Origin: Bacillota bacterium | GTDB lineage: Bacteria; Bacillota; Desulfotomaculia; Desulfotomaculales; Desulfallaceae | Direction: 5' to 3' | DNA length: 8,511 nucleotides | Assembly: GCA_009781965.1 (NCBI GenBank) | Contig: WQUS01000385.1 | Span: forward strand, 1-8,511 | Shown: piece after piece, positions 5,977 through 8,511 of the stretch | Layout: each line of letters starts with the position of its first letter | Position numbering within the stretch: position 1 is the stretch's first letter | Notes under the pieces: model-generated | Told to the model about the DNA's origin: nothing | Database searches by the model: none | Seen by the model: only the letters and a program-made list of their open reading frames with translations | Translations under genes and position numbers: made by a program

Positions 5977-6975
5977 ATGGACAATATGGACAAGAAGGGC
6001 AAAATACTAAGCGGCATGCGGCCTACCGGGCGTCTGCACATCGGACATTTAAGCGTGTTGGAAAACTGGGCCAATTTGCAGGATGCCTACCAATGTTTCT
6101 TTTTTGTGGCGGATCTGCACGCCTTAACCACTGCCTTTGATGAAACCGAAAACATTCGGGAGAATATCAGGCAAATGCTGGCTGATTGGCTGGCAGTGGG
6201 GATTGATCCCCAAAAAAGCGTCATCTTTCGCCAGTCGAAAATTCCTCAACACGCCGAATTGCACTTACTGTTTTCTATGATCACGCCCTTAAGCTGGCTG
6301 GAGCGGGTACCTACTTATAAAGACGGCGTCATCCAGCACCGGGAAAAAGGCAAAGATATTACCACCTACGGTTTTTTAGGCTATCCGTTGCTGCAGGCCG
6401 CGGATATCTTGATTTACCGGCCCGTCGCGGTGCCGGTGGGCGAGGATCAGCTGCCCCACCTGGAACTGTGCCGCGAGGTGGCCAGACGGTTTAATTACAT
6501 GTACAGTCCGGTATTTCCGGAGCCTCAGGCCCTGCTGGCCAAAATTGCTTTGCTGCCCGGAGTGGACGGACGTAAAATGAGCAAAAGTTACGCCAATGTT
6601 ATTGAACTGGCCGCCACGGCTCAGGAACTGCAGTCCGGCATTAACTCCATGGTCACCGACCCGGCCAGAATCCGCAAAACCGATCCCGGCCATCCGGAAG
6701 TATGCGTGGTACACAAATACCATAAAATTTACCGACTGGAGGAGCTGTCCGATTTGGAGGCCGAATGCAAAGCCGGGACTATCGGCTGCGTGGCCTGTAA
6801 AAAGCTTTTAGCCGGCGCCATGGAGGAAATTTTAGCCCCGATCAGGGAAAAAAGAGCATCAATCATCAGCGACCGGAGCTATATCGACGATATCCTAGCG
6901 GAAGGAACCAAAAGAGCGGCAGAGGAAGCCGCTAAAACCATGGACCTGGTCTGGCCCCAGATTTTTAAAGGCTAA
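5977..6975 (+). CDS. trpS: Tryptophanyl-tRNA synthetase
   Basis: A class I aminoacyl-tRNA synthetase of 332 residues, the usual length for bacterial TrpRS, which activates tryptophan with ATP and charges tRNA-Trp in the cytoplasm. Signatures: SGMRPTGRLHIGHL (12-25) with the HIGH box at 21-24, FFVADLHALTT (42-52), DITTYGFLGYPLLQAADIL (127-145), VGEDQ (154-158) for substrate binding, and GRKMSKS (198-204) with the KMSKS loop. The GCVACKK segment near 269-275 is common in clostridial TrpRS. AAAGGAG (5962-5968) ends 8 nt before the ATG at 5977; a second ATG at 5986 is less well spaced. A 3 x 15 bp repeat precedes the gene. With trpB2 at the left edge the region has two tryptophan genes, but they are 5.4 kb apart and not obviously co-transcribed. 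Confidence 0.97.
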   Translation: MDNMDKKGKILSGMRPTGRLHIGHLSVLENWANLQDAYQCFFFVADLHALTTAFDETENIRENIRQMLADWLAVGIDPQKSVIFRQSKIPQHAELHLLFSMITPLSWLERVPTYKDGVIQHREKGKDITTYGFLGYPLLQAADILIYRPVAVPVGEDQLPHLELCREVARRFNYMYSPVFPEPQALLAKIALLPGVDGRKMSKSYANVIELAATAQELQSGINSMVTDPARIRKTDPGHPEVCVVHKYHKIYRLEELSDLEAECKAGTIGCVACKKLLAGAMEEILAPIREKRASIISDRSYIDDILAEGTKRAAEEAAKTMDLVWPQIFKG

Positions 6976-6979
6976 AAAC

Positions 6980-6988
6980 AAGGGGTGG
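6980..6988 (+). promoter_or_regulatory. Ribosome binding site choosing ATG 6994
   Basis: AAGGGGTGG resembles AAGGAGGTG and ends 5 nt before the ATG at 6994. A GTG at 6985 in the same frame lies within this sequence itself and so would lack a ribosome site; the three-residue longer start is therefore rejected. Confidence 0.7.
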
Positions 6989-6993
6989 CGATT

Positions 6994-7362
6994 ATGATTT
7001 GTGCCAAATGCCGGGAAGAAATCGAAGCCGGCGAAGAAATGCAGTGGAATGGCCAAACTTTGTGCGAAGACTGTTACGTCATTGCCGTTTCACCGCCCAA
7101 AACATGCGATGTGGCAGCGGTGCAAAGCGCCGTCATGCACCGTAAGCTGGCCGGTCAGAGCAGTACGGAAGGGCTAACGGAGATACAGAAAAATATTTAT
7201 CATTACGTCAAAGAAAACGGTCGGGTAACCCGTCCCGATATTGCCAAGCATTTAAATCTGGATGAAGCGGAGCTGGAACGGAATTTTGCCATCCTCCGTC
7301 ACTGTGAGCTGCTTTCGGCCACTAAAGAAGGCGACTCCATCTATATCAAAGTGATGAACTAA
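6994..7362 (+). CDS. Small four-cysteine zinc-finger-like / winged-helix protein, function unknown
   Basis: A 122-residue soluble protein. Residues 3-27 hold CAKC and CEDC (C3, C6, C24, C27), a treble-clef or LIM-like layout likely to bind one zinc. Residues 31-60 form a linker with SPPKTCDV (33-40). Residues about 61-121 look like a winged helix: helix one LTEIQKNIYHYVKENG, then VTRPDIAKHLNLDEAELERN with a recognition helix, then a wing ending SIYIKV. That pairing suggests a DNA-binding regulator or an adaptor, but no partner or target is shown. It starts 18 nt after the trpS stop, so it is probably in the same transcript. Similar short proteins occur in relatives, to my recollection, without an assigned role. 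Codon use matches its neighbours. I do not recognise a named gene. Confidence 0.8.
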   Translation: MICAKCREEIEAGEEMQWNGQTLCEDCYVIAVSPPKTCDVAAVQSAVMHRKLAGQSSTEGLTEIQKNIYHYVKENGRVTRPDIAKHLNLDEAELERNFAILRHCELLSATKEGDSIYIKVMN

Positions 7363-7415
7363 ATTACTTGTATATTTTACCGGCATCCTTGGCAAAATAA
7401 GGTTCGGGGTGCGGT

Positions 7416-8096
7416 ATGCGGCTCGCGATCATCAGTGGGGTATTTCTCTGCTTGGCGGTGATTGTTTTGCTGTCGCCGGTGACGGTGGAAATTAAATATA
7501 CTTATTACAAGCTGAACGCTTCCCAGCCCGATCCATACCAGGAGTATGTACCGGAGCGGAGCGTTCGTTTTTCTCTGCTCTGGGGACTGCTCAAACCGCG
7601 CCTGAAACTGTCTTATTTCAAGCTGGGGCGACGGGCATTTAACCCGGCGCTAAAGATAAAAACCACTTTGGCCCAGTCTGCCGGACCAACCCTGGCCGAA
7701 GAAAAAACCACGGTCACCATCGGCCGCGCCATCGAGCTGTACAAGCTGGCGGCTAAAATATACCAAGCCGCCAAGCCCGCTTTCCGCTACCTGCTGGCCA
7801 GAAGCAAACTGCATCACTTTCACTGGAGCACCGGGCTGGGCTTGCCGGAAGCCTGGCAAACAGGTATCGCGACAGGCTTGTTATGGAGCCTGAAAAGCAA
7901 TGCTGTCGCCTGGTTGTACCGGACCCTTGAGCAGCCGGCCCCCAAGCCTGAACTTGAAGTCACACCGATTTTTAACGGTCAAGGGTTGCGGATCCATTTC
8001 GATTGCATATTTAGCTTCAGAAGCGGCCATATTATTTATACGGGATTACTGGCAGGCTGGTATTATTTACGCAACAAAAGAAAATTTAACCTTTGA
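7416..8096 (+). CDS. DUF2953 membrane protein (YtfI-type, sporulation-associated neighbour of gerW)
   Basis: A 226-residue protein with an N-terminal membrane segment or signal anchor (about residues 3-22, LAIISGVFLCLAVIVLLSPV) and a second hydrophobic stretch near the C-terminus (204-218, GHIIYTGLLAGWYYL). The middle is basic and amphipathic. FHWSTGLGLPEAWQTGIATG (135-154) with LLWSLK, then VTPIF (182-186) and FDCIFSFRSGHIIY (195-208), follow the pattern of DUF2953. In Bacillus subtilis the homologous ytfI sits directly before ytfJ, as here, which supports the call. Its biochemical role is unknown. The start has a weak site (GGGG at 7406-7409, 6 nt before ATG); the 53-bp gap before it holds no terminator. 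The stop TGA is 32 nt before gerW, so the two genes are likely co-expressed, probably in sporulation. Confidence 0.82.
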   Translation: MRLAIISGVFLCLAVIVLLSPVTVEIKYTYYKLNASQPDPYQEYVPERSVRFSLLWGLLKPRLKLSYFKLGRRAFNPALKIKTTLAQSAGPTLAEEKTTVTIGRAIELYKLAAKIYQAAKPAFRYLLARSKLHHFHWSTGLGLPEAWQTGIATGLLWSLKSNAVAWLYRTLEQPAPKPELEVTPIFNGQGLRIHFDCIFSFRSGHIIYTGLLAGWYYLRNKRKFNL

Positions 8097-8128
8097 AAAA
8101 GGCAATTTCAAAAAACGAGGGTGATCAA

Positions 8129-8511
8129 ATGGATGAACTGCAGCACCCCATCGAAGGATTAATGCGCACCGCCATGGAAAGCATTCAGGAAATGATGTCT
8201 GTAAACTCCGTGGTCGGTGAACCGGTAGAAACCCCGGACGGCAATGTAATTATACCGGTTTCCAGGGTTTCCTGCGGTTTTGGGGCCGGAGGCAGCGAGT
8301 TTGAGCTGACCGCCAAAGACCGCGGCGGCAGCGAAAGCAGACCGGCGTCCCCGGCCTTCGGCGGCGGCAGCGGCGCCGGCATGTCGGTAAAACCGGTCGG
8401 TTTCTTAATCGCCGGCAAAGGAAAAGTGCGCATGCTCCCGGTGGACAGCCACGCGCTGCTGGACCGCTTAATAGACGTGACCCCGGAACTGATCAATCAA
8501 ATCCAAGGCAT
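8129..8511 (+). CDS. gerW: GerW family sporulation protein YtfJ (3' end outside window)
   Basis: The frame opens at ATG 8129, with GAGGGTG (8117-8123) ending 5 nt before it, and runs unbroken to the window edge (127 codons plus two bases). The N-terminus HPIEGLMRTAMESIQEMM (6-23) followed by VVGEPVETPDGNVIIPVSRV (28-47) and SCGFGAGGSEFE (48-59) is the GerW/YtfJ signature. A Gly-rich segment FGGGSGAGMSVKPVGFLI (77-94) and VRMLPVD (100-106) are the conserved core. In Bacillus subtilis GerW is a forespore-made, inner-spore-membrane-associated protein needed for normal germination. The family is typically about 130-160 residues, so little is missing. Position after DUF2953 matches the ytfI-ytfJ order. 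Its presence argues that the host forms spores. Confidence 0.93.
   Translation, partial: MDELQHPIEGLMRTAMESIQEMMSVNSVVGEPVETPDGNVIIPVSRVSCGFGAGGSEFELTAKDRGGSESRPASPAFGGGSGAGMSVKPVGFLIAGKGKVRMLPVDSHALLDRLIDVTPELINQIQG

Overview
The window reads as chromosome of a spore-forming anaerobic Firmicute, most likely of the Desulfotomaculum/Pelotomaculum (Peptococcaceae) kind. The grounds are the GerW/YtfJ sporulation gene at the right edge, its DUF2953 (YtfI-type) partner, GGAGG ribosome sites throughout, moderate GC, and a very long tRNA nucleotidyltransferase with DHH and CBS domains in front. This assignment is inferred from gene content; there is no rRNA to confirm it. All eight genes lie on the + strand.

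Layout: 1-546 is the C-terminal part of a TrpB2-type tryptophan synthase beta chain. 547-1026 has no gene; most of it is two copies of a palindromic, MITE-like element, followed by a promoter-like site and the lysA ribosome site. 1027-2367 is lysA (diaminopimelate decarboxylase). 2368-2607 holds a third, inverted copy of the element and the cca ribosome site. 2608-5250 is the DHH-CBS-CCA fusion and 5252-5875 a small M50 site-2 protease, only 1 nt apart. 5876-5976 is a spacer with an exact 3 x 15 bp tandem repeat ahead of trpS (5977-6975). Then come a 122-aa four-cysteine/winged-helix protein (6994-7362), a DUF2953 protein (7416-8096) and the start of gerW (8129 to the edge).

How the genes fit together: tryptophan and lysine/DAP synthesis (trpB2, lysA), tRNA maturation and charging (cca, trpS), membrane proteolysis (M50) and sporulation (DUF2953, gerW). 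It is a housekeeping string rather than a defence or accessory island. The small Cys/wHTH protein is the only gene whose role I cannot name.

The most notable non-coding content is the repeat family around lysA: three copies of about 138-153 bp, each with a GTTACTG/CAGTAAC terminal inverted repeat and a central 22-bp-armed hairpin. Two are flanked by perfect 8-bp direct repeats (TTACATTT; CTAAAGGT) and the oldest-looking by a 6/8 match. One insertion duplicated the lysA stop codon. Differences between copies are paired in both arms of the hairpins, so the fold has been kept. This is the best candidate here for an undescribed element; I do not recognise the family.
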